From: Cryptomeria japonica
Taxonomy: Eukaryota > Streptophyta > Pinopsida > Cupressales > Cupressaceae
Direction of reading: 5' to 3'
Assembly (NCBI RefSeq): GCF_030272615.1
Contig: NC_081412.1
Location: 691,118,083 to 691,182,082 of the forward strand
DNA: 64,000 nt
Shown here: piece by piece, positions 21,913 to 33,281 of the stretch
How positions within the stretch are numbered: the stretch's first letter is position 1
Layout of the letters: every line of letters starts with the position of its first letter
Notes under the pieces: generated by a model
What the model was told of the DNA's origin: nothing
The model's database searches: none
The model's input: only the letters and a program-made list of their open reading frames with translations
Position numbers and translations under genes: made by a program

Positions 21913-23343
21913 TCTTCATATGGACTGGAGTCTCCCTTGTAAAGACCGAAGTTGACTGATATTTCTTGGTGGTTTCATCTCTAGGATGGCCTTGACTTTT
22001 GTTGGATCAGCTTCGATTCCTCTTTTTGATACAATGAATCCTAGGAGCTTCCTGGAGGTTACTCCAAAGACACATTTCTTGGGGTTTAAACTTACTTTGT
22101 ATTTTTCCAACCGATCAAAGACGACTGAAAGTATGTCCAAATGTGTATTTCTGTCTATTGATTTTCCCAAGAGGTCGTTGACATAATCTTCCACAGTTAC
22201 GTGCATGAGATCATGAAAGATAGTAGTCATGGCTCTTTGATATGTAGCACCTGCATTTTTTAGCCCGAAGGGCATGACATTCTAGCAGAAAGTTCCCCAA
22301 GGACAAGTGAATGATGTTTTGTGTTGATCCTCGGACGCGATCTTTATTTGATTATAACCAGAGAATCCATCCATCAACGATAACATTTCATGACCTGCTA
22401 TGAGATCGACAATCAAGTCAATATTTGGTAATGGGAAGTCATCCTTAGTACAAGTTGTGTTGATGTCTCTGAAATCTGTACATATTCTGATGCTGCGATC
22501 TAGTTTATTGACAGGCACTAAGTTAGAGATCCATTCAGGATAATCAATTGGGCATATGAATCCGACGTCCAATAATTTCTCAAGCTCTGCTTTGACCAAT
22601 AATGCAACTTGTGGATGCATCTTGCTTAATTTATGTTTCACTAGTTTTGCCCCCGGTTTAACTCTCAAATGATGCATTACCAAATCCAGATCCAATCCAG
22701 GCATATCAGCGTATGACCAGGCAAAGTTGATTTGTTGCTCTTTGAAGAAACTTATGAATTTTGACCTTTCTGACTTTGTCAACGATTGAGCCAAGAATAT
22801 GTTGTGTGGAACCTCTTCTGTACCAATGTTTGTTTTGATAGTCTCCTCTACCAAAATGGATGACTTTTCCTCATATGATGCTGGGAGAATGTCGAGCCTT
22901 CCATCTTTGGGTGCCTCAAAGAGGTTTTCGCCCTCAGATACATCCTTTCTTTTTACTTTTTTGGGGTCAGACAGTGCCACAGTGTGGTTTTCACCATAAG
23001 ACCCTTGGTTTGTTCTTATTTTCACATTTTTGCGACTGGAAGGTCCGACGCCCTCACCAAAATATGCCACGCTATTAAGTTCTATAGTGTATCCCGCTTT
23101 ATGGTCCCCAGGGGGAAGATCATCTTGTATGCCAAGATAGTCAATAAAAGCTTCATCATTTTGGAATGTGTCAAACTGTGCAGGTCCTTCATGATCCCAG
23201 TCAATGAGTTGGTGGTGAACAAGGGGAAGGCCTTTAATGTCTTCGAAGTTAGCGGGGCTAAGAGTGAAGATGCAGTTATATTCGGGTATGTCAAGGTAAT
23301 TATCGAGGTCGTTGATGGCACTCTCCTCATCAGTCTCGATTGC
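21913..23343 (-). pseudogene. E1 pol: linker and reverse transcriptase
   Basis: This continues the gag-pol frame. RT motifs in order are FICPIDYPEWISNLVPV, IRICTDFRDINTTC, LSLMDGFSGYNQIKI, PWGTFC, MPFGLKNAGATYQRAM, EDYVNDLLGKS and LNPKKCVFGV. The catalytic YVDD box reads YVND (GTC AAC GAC at 22180), a G-to-A loss of the first Asp that should abolish polymerase activity. A TAG follows GTFC where Trp (TGG) is expected. The 21913 TGA replaces an expected Arg (CGA) in LQSI*RFIAQL. The ~90-codon N-terminal linker (23343-23075) is acidic and lacks a recognised domain. Without the stop and the catalytic change this would be a full-length RT for the family. Confidence 0.9.
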
Positions 23344-24789
23344 GAACTAATCCAAATTATCATCACTAGTAGCGCATTCTGGGACAGGTGTTCTCATCCT
23401 ATGTGATTTCAACCTAGGACCTTGAGACAAGGATTGTGTGGAATCCTCATGGGTTGTTTCTTGACCAACTTTGAATCTTTTATAAAATTCCTCTTCTTCT
23501 GTGGGTTCATCTGGCTCTCTGAACGTCTCGGTGAGGTCGTAGTCACTGGAAGATTTGTCTGAACCCCATTCCCATTCGTTAGAATCTGTGGAATAGCGAT
23601 CCTCTTGTTGAATTTTGGCAGCCTTGATTTGTAGGGCTTCTTTTGTCCTTTGAGTGTGGACCTTGGAAGTCAGGAAACCAAGTCCCTTCGAGCGTTCCTT
23701 TTTGAAAGTCAATTTAGGTTGTAAAGGTTCAATGATGCCTTCCTTTCGTAACCCAAGAGGGCTTTTTCCATCATACCTAAATTTTTGTAGGATCTTGAAA
23801 CCTTTGCCATATTTCTCACATGGTAGACTGATATGATCTTGTGTATCATCTTCAATGTCTTTGTAAAGCATTTTGTATAAGTCTTCCTCTTCCAGTTCGC
23901 CCCATCTTTGAAAGGTAGTAGGGTCCCATTTGAGTACAATGATGGATACTTGCTTGTTAGGATGTGGTCTTCCATATTCTTTTGGTGAACTCATGACTTG
24001 TTGTAAGTACATGGTCTAATTTAAAGTGTATTCCCCCATGCCCTTGTCCTGAAATTTGCCTTTAAGCTTACCTTGTTTTGATGTCGAAGGTTTTAATGAC
24101 TCAGGATCAATGTATGCTGAAGAAGGAACAGCTTCGCGATTACTGGGAATGATGGTCTCAGTTTTTGATCTTAGATTATTGCAGTATATGAATGGATTAG
24201 GATCATCGTTAACTGTTACCTCCACTCCATTGTGAGGAAACTTAATGCATTGGTGATATGTGGATGGGACTGCCCTCATTTCATGAATCCAAGGACGTCC
24301 TAGCAATATGTTGTAAGTGAGATCTAGATCTAGGACTTGACAAACCACATCCTTCATAACTGGCCCAACTCTGAGAGGTAAGGTGATTGTGCCCTTGGAT
24401 GAACGCTCTTCATCATCATATGCCTTGATGGTGATTTTGTTTGTAGAATTCACAGCTTTATCAAAATATCCCAATTGTTTAATTGTGCTCAATGTACAAA
24501 TGTTTAGACCAACTCCTCCATCTATCAGGACTTGTTTTATTTGATGTTTGTGTATGAAGGCTTCAATGTGTAGTGGTGCATTATGTGGCTGACTTACGGA
24601 GGCGTCATTGGCTTCTATGAATGTAAGGGAATGTGGAATGGAAAGGTATCCCACCACGGCTTGAAACTGGTCCACGTTCAGATCAATAGGAATAGCAGTT
24701 TCTCTCAAGATTTTGTCAAGAATAGCTTTGTGTGTGGGAGATATGCGTAAGAGCTCAAGGATGGAGATGAGTGCGGGTGTCTTCCCTAA
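23344..24789 (-). pseudogene. E1 protease and following linker
   Basis: The frame continues from gag. Aspartic protease features are KQVLIDGGVGLNICTLST with the active-site Asp (about 24520) and the flap/C-terminal NILLGRPWIHEM. DGG in place of D[ST]G is seen in Tat-type proteases, so it need not be a lesion. The protease would cut the polyprotein in the particle. After TAG at 24013 (CAG expected before TMYLQQV) comes a ~220-codon linker with a glycine pattern (GKGFKILQKF, GKSPLGLRKEG, SKGLGF) that resembles a G-patch; this is a weak match. The linker ends at TAG 23344 (CAG expected before FAIETDE). Confidence 0.8.
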
Positions 24790-27068
24790 CTATTCTACAA
24801 GGTCATACTCAGGCTTGGTTGATGAAGAAACAGTGTTTTTGGCTGGAGCACCTTGCAAAGTGAATTTACCTCGATGGGTTGTAACATGACATTTAGAGGT
24901 AGGTTTGGAAGAAGATCCAACACCTTTTAGGACAATCTTGGGTCTCCGGGTAGAATTGTCAGGGTTTTTGTCCTTGATGATAATGGTAGAGACGTAATTG
25001 TCCATCGAAATGTGATTTATAGTTAAATCATAGTTATAGGTTGCTCTGGTATAGTTGGTTTGGTCATCTGTGGCTTTAGGTTTTCCCTTGTCATGCTTTG
25101 GGAATGGTTCCTTAAACATCTCATGTTCTTGATTGGATGAGTGCCCTTCAATCTCAATGTCACCCCTATCAATGAGATCTTGTATGATGTTCTTCAGTCG
25201 ATGACAATTTCCTATTTTATGTCCCTTGCTTTTATGAAATTCACAATATTCGTCATCATTCCACCAATTTGGTTTGACCTTTGGCTCATATGGAGGAAAA
25301 TCTGGAATAGTGATTACCTTGTTTGCCACTAGCTTTTTGAAAACTGACTCAAGTGGTTCTTCCAATGGGGTGTACTTCCTTCGTGATCTGGAAGTTGTTT
25401 GAGTATTCACTTGATTGTTTGTAGAACTTGATCCCGAAAAAATGAATTTGGGTCACACTGTGTTGGCATCAACAACACCATCATTGACTATGTTCTTGTT
25501 TTTATTCCAAAATCTTGGCTTGTCCTTTCCTTTAAAGTCATCTTTGTTTTCCTTGAATATCTTAATGACTCCTTGTTCAATTAGGACCTTCTCCGTTGCT
25601 AAGCCTTTTTCAATGACGTCCTTGAAGGTAGACAAACAAGCTTTTCTTAGATCATAGCCAATGTCTTTGTTAACATTTTGGGTGAACATCTCTACCATTT
25701 GTTTTTGTGGAATTTCACAAGAGCATCTGCTGGCTAGATTTCTCCATCTTTGTAAAAATGATGAAAAAGATTCTCCATCCCTTTTCTTGGTGTTGCACAA
25801 AGTAGTGACTGATATGTTTGTCTCTATATTGTAGGAGAAATGTTGAATAAATGCCTCTGTTAAGTCACCCCATGACTTAATTCCAGGTGGAAGTTGGGAG
25901 AACCATTCCATAGCTTGATCGCCTAAGCTCTGTGGGAATAATCTCATCAAATATGTCTCTTCTGCTGCTACCTCAATGCAAGCTGTGAAAAACTGTCTTA
26001 TGTGTGCCTTAGGATCCCCTTTTCCTCTATACTTATCAAATTTAGGCGTCACAAAGTGTGTAGGAAAAGGAGGCATTGGAATGGTCTTGTCAAATGGATA
26101 AGGACATATGTCTCTCATTGTGTATGTTGCCTTTGGTGTATTTATGTCCTCCATTTTCTTTTGTAAGTCCCTGATTTGTTGCTCCAAATTGCTCTTAGGT
26201 GGAGATCGACTTCTTGGACCATACCCCATGCTTGAGGCACCAACTGGAGGAGGAGCATGTTGCATATATGGATGATATTGATCATACACATGTTCATACG
26301 GAGGAGGTCTATAATTATGTTGTGTATATGGACCACTTGGTATAGATTCATGTTGAGGAATGCCATATCTATTTTGTCCATGTATACCATACTCTACAGG
26401 CATGTCATGTTCTAATGTGTTGCCCCCAAATTTGACACGGGGTTTCCTTGTGTCCAAATTTTGAGCATGCCTTTGAATATCCAATTGCTTTGGTGGTTGA
26501 TCCTTAACATTGATATGTGATTGAGCATATCTTTCTACATAAGACTTCCATAATGGTCTGCGAAGGTGAGTATCATATGCTTGACCATGTGTATGTGGGA
26601 CCTCTAGTTTTTGAAACAAAGATGATGGTGATTCAGGTACCATATATGGTCCTCTATTGCCTCCACTATTAGGTCTCCTTTGATCCATGTTGGAGTGAGT
26701 TTGTTGCGAAGGTAAATTTTCCATTATTTGAGACATGTCAAAATCATGAGGTATCTTGGCTCCACTTTGTGCCATCATTTGTAAGAAGTATTGTCTATCT
26801 CTCTTCATTATTTCCTCAATCAATCGATTGAAGTGGGGGTCCATAACGGATTCTTCCACATCTGTTGAATGTCATTATGTGTATCATTGTTGTTTGTAGT
26901 GTCCATGTTCTCAACATTTGGAATTTTTCTATAGGCATCCATGTCAGGTAATGTAGTATGATCAGAACTAAAAAAGATATCATTGTCATACTCATAAGAA
27001 CTCATGTTTGCGGACTCTTGAGCATCTTTAGTTTCTCTCCTAGATTTTTGAAGACGGGTTTCAACCAT
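24790..27068 (-). pseudogene. E1 gag
   Basis: The likely start is MVETRLQKSRR at 27068. A single-base shift near 26860 moves the frame to VEESVMDPHF, after which gag, protease and pol share one frame to 19561. The N-terminal third is Gln/Pro/His/Tyr-rich. The Retrotrans_gag domain (about 26060-25700) has TPKFDKYRGKGDPKAHIRQF, MEWFSQLPPGIKSW and FLQRWRNLASRC. A zinc-knuckle-like YCEFHKSKGHKIGNC (25255) precedes RLKNIIQDLIDRGDI, a hallmark of Tat Gag. Stops are TGA at 25453 and TAG at 24790 (CAG expected before LGKTPA). Gag would form the cytoplasmic particle that packages the RNA. Confidence 0.88.
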
Positions 27069-27546
27069 GAACTAGGTATTGACCGAGATGTGTGAGACTA
27101 GATGAAAATGGAAAAAGTATGGAAGACCAAGAGTTGGATGGAATGTAAATGAATCTGAGGTGTACTTGCAATGTCCAAAGTGTAAGACCAAGTATGTATG
27201 TAGTAGAGTAGGTGTGGCTTCCAAAGAGAGGATAGTTTCTCTTGATGAGGTAAGTTGACATTGACTCTAAGTAAAACCAAATGAGACCCAAAGGTGATAG
27301 ACCTTGATGAGGGACCACTTAGCAAAGTGTTGTTGTATGTAGTGTGTTGACAAAGTATGATGAGGACAAGCAAGTGACCTTTTGACTCAAGTTTAGGCAA
27401 ATGTGAATTTAATGTAAGGTGTGAAGCAATGTGTGAGACCTAAAGACAGGTTGAATGCTAAATGAACCCTGGAGAAATGACCTAGGAAGCTCAAGAATTC
27501 CGAAACTGACTGTGTTTGTTTGCTGGACTGCAAAAGTTTTTCAATT

Positions 27547-27745
27547 TTGAACATAGACGTGCCTGTATACTTCACAGATGCAATTTCCTGACACAGACAT
27601 GGTTCTGTTTAACATAGACGCGTTTCTGAGATTTTTGTAAAATGCAATGTTGATTCTGGAAACACAGACGCATTTCTGCCCATCACAGACGCAGTTATAG
27701 GACACAGACGCTATTATGTCAGACATAGACACGTTTCTGCAAAAT
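27547..27745 (-). repeat. CGCGTCTGTG array, right copy B (~8 copies)
   Basis: Eight cacagacgcg-like copies (catagacgtg, cacagacatg, catagacgcg, cacagacgca and others) read CGCGTCTGTG on minus, the gag direction, at ~20-40 bp spacing. They lie upstream of gag in the leader. Confidence 0.8.
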
Positions 27746-28965
27746 TTGTGCAATTTTTTCCAATCTGTGAAGTTGTTTTGTTGTGACCAAATCTGACTAT
27801 TTGACTATTTTCGTGACAAGAGGACACAGTGTTGATGAAGACCCAATGTTTGCAAGTGTCTAGACTCAAAATGACTCCAAGAAAAGTGTGTTGTTTGATG
27901 TAAAAATGTTTTGTATACACTTGAAGACACAAAAGACATAATGTTTTGTTGTTTGGTCTTGAATGTTTGAATGTTTAAAATAAGTCAAGCACAATTCTTA
28001 TGGTTGGCCAAGACAATAGTTGTTGATCCCACATGGGGTTTTACCCCCGAGGCTACGCTATTCAGAGCAGATACTTAGATGCTTGACCTCACTGGCTCCA
28101 CCCTCGGCACTCACTTCTCGGGTCAGCCAAGTATCAGTCCCCACGAAAACTCCCCATGGTGAACTTTGTATCTCTACTAAGAACCGTATGTGTGTGGGCC
28201 ACTACCAGAGGTCCGACCTCCTGCCTCAACAACTAGAAGGATTTGGGCCTCTAAAACAAAAAGGTGCTAGTAAGGGCATCCGCTCGTGTGGCCATACATG
28301 CGACACTTTCAGCTCTGTAAATACAGAAGGCTCCCAGCCGGTAGGGGTTACGCCCTACAACTGATCAAATAAATTTGATCAAACGGGTTTATGGGGAGAC
28401 ATAGTGTCGGTATGAACTAATCAGCACACGTTATTCATAGTTTTCACCATGAATACAGTTATTTATAGTGGTTCGGAAGAGGTGGGTTTTCCTCGCTACC
28501 ACTTGGGTTGTTCTCTTCTCACTAGCAGTCCTAATGACCACACAGGAAGACAGGCCTTCTAAAGATTAAACAAAAAGAGCCTATTGCTCAAGACACAAAA
28601 GACAATGATTCAATTTTAGTGCACCAATTGAAGTGTTTGCTAGTCTATGAAAACAAAGCACACAATAAAAATCCCCCCCCCCAAAAAAAAAACCTTTGCC
28701 AAGGACCTGCACCAAAGAGTTGTTAGTAGTTTGGATTGTTTCAAATAATCACCCCTTCCTGCAAGCACACAAGTTAGGTAAATTTTAAATCCAAAAGACT
28801 TTGTGAAAATAGGGGCCTTCAACAAAACGATTTTGCTTTCAAGACAAGCTGCACCAATTTCGTTAGCTAGATCTGAAAATGTTAGCTCAAAATAAACCGG
28901 ATCTAAAACCTTAAATGCAAGACCCAAAAATAAATCAATAAACTCAAAAAAAAAAAATGAAACCG
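27746..28965 (-). other. E1 5' leader, structured, non-coding
   Basis: This is the transcribed leader between the two right-hand repeat arrays. A GC-richer block (28011-28600) contains three perfect small hairpins in 70 bp (28314-28381). A 114-codon plus-strand ORF (28020-28364) crosses the block but has no family match and opposes transcription, so I do not call it a gene. The leader could hold packaging or translation signals, which is inference. Confidence 0.6.
28314..28381. promoter_or_regulatory. Three consecutive perfect hairpins in the E1 leader
   Basis: Stem 1 is tctgta/tacaga (28314-28327, 2-nt loop). Stem 2 is gtaggg/ccctac (28341-28358, 6-nt loop). Stem 3 is tgatcaaat/atttgatca (28362-28381, 2-nt loop). 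Three perfect stems this close together suggest a folded RNA element such as a packaging or dimerisation site. Confidence 0.5.
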
Positions 28966-29200
28966 ATGCACACAGACGCAGTTACCTTCGACACAGACGT
29001 GACTCCCTGACGCAGACGCGCTTCCGTGAGATACAGACGCGGCTCCAGAACCCAGACGTGACTTATGGACACAGACACGTCTAATAAGACTGCAGACGTG
29101 ACTGAGGAACACAGACGCGGTTTCTGAAATCTGCAAAATAAAATATTGTCGAGGACATAGACGCAATTCCAAATGTCACAGACGTGCCAGAAAATCAAAA
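28966..29200 (-). repeat. CGCGTCTGTG array, right copy A (~10 copies)
   Basis: Ten cacagacgcg-like copies at ~20-bp spacing (variants cacagacgtg, cgcagacgcg, tacagacgcg, cacagacacg) read CGCGTCTGTG on the gag-pol strand. The array begins ~100 bp downstream of the primer-binding site. It is the same core as the left array but in the opposite orientation along the element. Confidence 0.85.
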
Positions 29201-29300
29201 ACGCGATCCGAAAGTATCAAAATGCCGTCGAAAATGTCAGATCTACAACTTCAAAAAACAAAATCTGCAACAAGGATGTTAAATGCAAAAAGGGACAAGA

Positions 29301-29318
29301 GTCCCACCGAGCGTGCCA
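29301..29318 (-). promoter_or_regulatory. E1 primer-binding site
   Basis: On minus, three bases after the 5' LTR, the sequence reads TGGCACGCTCGGTGGGAC, starting with the TGG that pairs with a tRNA CCA end. I cannot assign the tRNA with confidence. Confidence 0.75.
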
Positions 29319-29321
29319 AAA

Positions 29322-30091
29322 TGTATATGGTGAAAATGGATAACAATAATAACTATATTGAAAGGCTAAATGAATTCAACCACCAAACCCTAGCCTAACA
29401 ACAACAAAGATCCACCATAACATATGAAGATTACCTAAGACAATGCAAATCAAATGAAATCACAAAGATTATACCATCACATGTCCAATAGGGTTTGGAT
29501 CTCCATTCTTCCTATCTCCATTGATCTTGCTTGATATATTTGCTCTCAGATTTTATGTGCACAAGAGCTCAACAAAGAATAGAATGTGGTTGCAAGTAGG
29601 ATCGCCTATGTTCAAAAGCGTAGTGTAGTCAAGTGCATAAAATGATTAGTCAAGGTTTGATAATGAAGGAAGCATCTCCTTATATAGAAGACACTATATG
29701 AAATGAAGGGATAAGATTGAGAGGTGTAAAAGGAGGTCGGCTATGATTAGAGGGTAGGTAAAAGAAATAATAAAATAATGAAAGGGGTAGGTAGTGTATG
29801 AATGACATGTGTCATGGGTAGAAAAGGCTAATGAATTAATTAAATAAATAAAGATTTATTTAATTAATAGAAGAAGTGGGATAATTAAATAAATAAGATA
29901 TTTATTTAATTTAGGAAAAGGATAATTTAAATAAATAAATGTATTTATTTAAATGAGAAATAAGGCTAGAAGAGGATAAATGAATTAATTAAATAAAATA
30001 ATATTTATTTAATTAATAGAAGAATTAAGCTTAGATAATTAAATAAATAAAATATTTATTTAATTAGAGTGGACAATTTTAGGTGTCTACA
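29322..30091 (-). repeat. E1 5' LTR
   Basis: This is the 770-bp right LTR, the promoter copy. On minus it starts TGTAGACACC and ends CCATATACA. U3 holds five AT palindromes, followed by the TATA box near 29680. Confidence 0.93.
29678..29687 (-). promoter_or_regulatory. E1 core promoter TATA box
   Basis: CTATATAAGG on minus is conserved in both LTRs (also 14108-14117) and lies ~400 bp into the LTR, consistent with a U3/R boundary ~30 bases downstream. Confidence 0.6.
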
Positions 30092-30096
30092 GTAAT
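30092..30096. repeat. Target-site duplication of E1, right copy
   Basis: The five bases gtaat match 13747-13751 exactly. Confidence 0.93.
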
Positions 30097-31123
30097 AAGT
30101 GACAACAAGAGGGAAAATTATAATACCTTGTGTATGTTCAAGTTAAACAGTTTTGTAAATATCAAAGGCATATCAACTACATATATTATAGTCTTATTCT
30201 AATATTAGAATTTCAAATACAATCATTAAAAACTTTCACAATATCAAATGAACCACATCAATACCCGATATCATTTTAAAACTATTATTACCTAACTTTC
30301 TATTTATATTTATCAATCCCAATTCAAATAATTATTTAAATACAATTACTCCATTATTATTTAACACTTACCTAACCTAGATTTATTGACATATTTATTC
30401 ATAGAGATTACTTTCTTTCCCAACAAATATATGCAATTATATGAATTATAATATATAAAACATAAAAAGCATATTAATTAATTTTTTAACAAATTTTCAT
30501 ATACATTATATTTACACTTATTAAAAACTAATATATTTTACCACTATATATTAAAAGAGACGGGCAGTCAAACATCTCAAATATTTAAAATAAAATAAAA
30601 TTGAGTAGCCGTCAATTTGAAACAAAAGATAATGAAAGTCTAGAAAGGTACTCTAATGAGGAAAAATTACTTGGAAATTTATTCATGGTTTATTTCATTT
30701 AAATAAATAAAAAATTGAAAACAATTGGAATGATTCTCCGGATATATTGAGGAAAAAGTTTAGGCATCGATGTTATTTCTTCTCAAGGTGGTTTTTTTAT
30801 TTATTTTAAACATTAATGGTGTCTTTGTCTAAGCATATTCTCTTTATTTAATTTGATACTACTTAGTACGTTCTGGAGTTACGTATGACATGTGACTGGC
30901 TTTTAAGTATTTTTTTAAAGGAAAAAGTCTATTTTAAATTAATTTAATGATTTTTTTAATATTGTTGTAAAAATTAGATTGAGATGAAATAGTAAGTTAT
31001 TTGTTATTTAAAAAAAATATTAGGCAATAACAAAAATAATGTTTCTATTAGTATTAAATCACTCATCTCAATATGTTATCATTAGGGTTTTAGTAATTAC
31101 GCAGTTTTGTGTCTTGTTAATAA
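30097..31123. other. AT-rich spacer with no recognisable gene
   Basis: No ORF and no alignable repeat partner was found in the window. The right end probably belongs to the old chromovirus 3' LTR, because ttttgtgtcttgttaataa at its end resembles tttttgtcacttag plus aaaataa in the partner LTR (near 48310-48330). Confidence 0.5.
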
Positions 31124-31484
31124 TGTTGGAAGCACAATTGTCGTTACATCAAAAGATCGGCCTATTAATGCTTGATACAACCATAAGACTTAATCAATCC
31201 ACGAGAGGCCTGAGTATTGTGCTACACAATACAAGGAGACCAAGGGTGCACAACTTGCAACAATCCCCCCCCCCCCCAAGTGCAAGCAAGGGGTTTGAAC
31301 CTATGACCCAAGCTTTGATACCACTTGTTAGAAACACAATTGTTGTTGCACCAAAAGATCGATCTATTAATGCTTGATACAACTGTGAGACTTAATGAAT
31401 CCACAGTAGGTAGTTAAGCCATGCCACAAACCCGAGTGTTGTGCTACACAACACGAGGACACCAAGGGCGCACACCTTGCAACA
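31124..31484 (-). mobile_element. TRIM: 361-bp miniature LTR retrotransposon
   Basis: Two direct repeats, 31124-31262 (139 bp) and 31326-31484 (159 bp), begin TGTT and end CAACA. They flank only 63 internal bases. On minus the internal part holds a primer-binding site TGGTATCAAAGCTTGG (31308-31323, initiator-Met tRNA type) next to the right repeat and a run of ~15 G next to the left repeat as polypurine tract. The flanks aataa (31119-31123 and 31485-31489) are a perfect 5-bp target duplication. There is no coding capacity, so it must have moved with borrowed proteins. It sits inside the old chromovirus 3' LTR. Confidence 0.9.
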
Positions 31485-31489
31485 AATAA

Positions 31490-32093
31490 AATGTTTGCAA
31501 AAAATTGATAGGGTTATGGATGTAAACACATAACATAGAAAATTTTGCCATTATAAATCATGCGAGGGAACATAGATCATTAGGACCTCGTGGAAACCCT
31601 ATGGATATTGGGAAGCACTAACGACACTTAGAAAACTTGCCCTGAAAAGGTTAAGCAAAGGGATAAGGTCCACAGGGATATGTGGGAATTTGAAGGGTAT
31701 TGAGATTTATCTCATTTGTATAGAAAGTTCTGCTAGTGCATAAATACTTAGTGGTCGATGAAAAATTTAAGACCAGATTTAGTGGGGGAATGAAGCATCC
31801 ATGACATTAAGAAAGTCGCACGAAATTGGTTACTAAGAAAAGTTTCAAAAAGTCATCATTGGTCCAAATTAGCCTAAACCTTCACCAAATTCGAAATGTA
31901 GACACCCAATTGGCCCTTCTTTAAGATGAAATCATTAGTTGGCCATGAACCAACTATAATTATTCAAAATTTGATCAACCTCCTGTAAGAAGAAGAAACT
32001 TATAAAAATAAAAAAATTAAAAAAAAATCCTAAAAAAGGAAAATATTTTTAGTTGATGTAGGATTTCTTTTGAACCCGAATACTCTTACATTA
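31490..32093 (-). repeat. Chromovirus 3' LTR (partial, interrupted by the TRIM)
   Basis: It aligns with 48345-48935: ggtccacagggatatgtggg, tctcatttg, gtgcataaa, ttcgaaatgtagacacccaa, gatgaaatcattagttggccat and gttgatgtagga are shared with substitutions. It ends tcttacatta where the partner ends tcctacatca. Its left part lies beyond the TRIM and is not alignable by eye. Confidence 0.75.
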
Positions 32094-33281
32094 GACAAGC
32101 CAGGTAAGTAAAATGTTCCATGAGTTGAAAATTCATGAACATTTTGGCAAGCCTAGAATAGGAATTCCATATTTGGCTAGTTCTACACAACATTTAGCCA
32201 AGAGGCTTCATCTACAACTATCTTCTTCCAATGGACCATGTTTTCTTAGCTACTTTGGAGTCAATCACCATTTTTATTTATTCAATTCTCTTTTCAAGTA
32301 ATTGGTCTATCCATTCTTGTGCATCTTACAAAATTTAGGGTGTATCACCTCATAAACTTGTCTCCCCTCTATGAAACTTGTACAAATCAACAAAATTGAA
32401 AATGAGAGATATGTGTATACCTATTGGTAGCTCAATCTTATAGGAATTATGAAATCTTTCTCAACACCATACATGGGCCTATTTTTTTCCACTTTAATGT
32501 ATTTAATGTTTCTTGTGGGAAATTATCTTTACTCAAATATGCCAAAATCAAGTCAGCTACCTAGAACTCTTGTTCCCTTCTATGCAAATCAATATGTTCT
32601 TTATATTTGATGGTACTCGATTCCAACTTTTCATTCACCTCCTTATGTAGCTCATGAATGTATTAAGCTAAATATTTTGTCACAAGACTCTTCCTATTCA
32701 AATCTACCCTATCCCTCAACTCATTAGCTCCACCACAACTATACCCATAAACTATTTGGAATGGACTCCTTGAACTTTTGTTCACTAAATTATTCTAAGA
32801 AAATTTGTTTGTGCCAATATAAGGTCCCATTGATGTGGTTTATCTTCCACCAAACATCTTAATAATTTTCCATAACTTTTGTTCACAACTTCCATATGCT
32901 CATCAATTTGGAGATGATAGGTTGAACTGAATACCAACTAAGTCACATATCCTTTCACAATGTACACGAAAAATGGCTAACAAACTTTGTGTACATGTCT
33001 GAGATAATACTCTTAAGCAATCCATGTAGCCTAACTACCTCCTTGAAAAATATTATAGATATGTGGGAAGCATCACAACTCTTTAAGCATGCTATGAAAT
33101 GAACCATTTTAAAAAATATATCAACTACGACAAAAATTGAATCATTACCTCTTTGTGTTTGAGGCAATCCCCAAAAAAAATTCATGCTTATGTGCTCCCA
33201 TGGTCCCTATGATACAGACAATGGTTGATACAACCTTGTATTTTATCTTACTCCTTTAGCATTTTGGAAAACTCTAGAACC
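32094..33281 (-). pseudogene. Chromovirus integrase, C-terminal part (core and GPY/F) and 3' flank
   Basis: Minus, immediately left of the nested element. NAKG, NTRLYQPLSV and [19 protein letters not shown] continue the zinc-finger end into the core (33280-33140). [19 protein letters not shown] and [15 protein letters not shown] follow to about 32955. Heavily broken frames give QIVYGYSCGGANELRDR, YIHELHKEVNEKLESS, YKEHIDLHRREQEF and LKWKKIGPCMVLRKIS (about 32770-32440), the GPY/F region. The final ~200 bases to 32094 are non-coding. Several catalytic residues are lost. Confidence 0.75.

Larger units (their letters stand above)
13752..30091 (-). mobile_element. E1: complete Tat-like Ty3/gypsy LTR retrotransposon with antisense ORF
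   Basis: Two LTRs (13752-14533 and 29322-30091) begin TG and end CA and are flanked by the same 5-bp duplication, so this is one complete 16,340-bp insertion. Transcription runs on minus from the right LTR. The order is 5' LTR, primer-binding site, 2.2-kb leader, gag, protease, RT, RNase H, second (archaeal-type) RNase H, integrase, ~5-kb 3' region and 3' LTR. RT-RNH-aRNH-INT order is characteristic of the Tat lineage. The 3' region carries an ORF on the opposite strand, as known for some Tat relatives. By hand count the LTRs differ at about 12 bases plus one 12-bp indel (~1.5%), making this the youngest element in the window. All ORFs carry stops, and RT has lost a catalytic Asp. Confidence 0.93.

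Noticed and set aside
19564-27068. Endogenous pararetrovirus or retrovirus copy instead of an LTR element
   Set aside because: E1 has LTRs, a primer-binding site, a polypurine tract, integrase and a 5-bp duplication, and no movement-protein or envelope signature; it fits a Tat-like Ty3/gypsy element.
28020-28364. 114-codon plus-strand ORF in the E1 leader
   Set aside because: It opposes transcription, has no recognisable domain, and the block is better explained as structured leader RNA.
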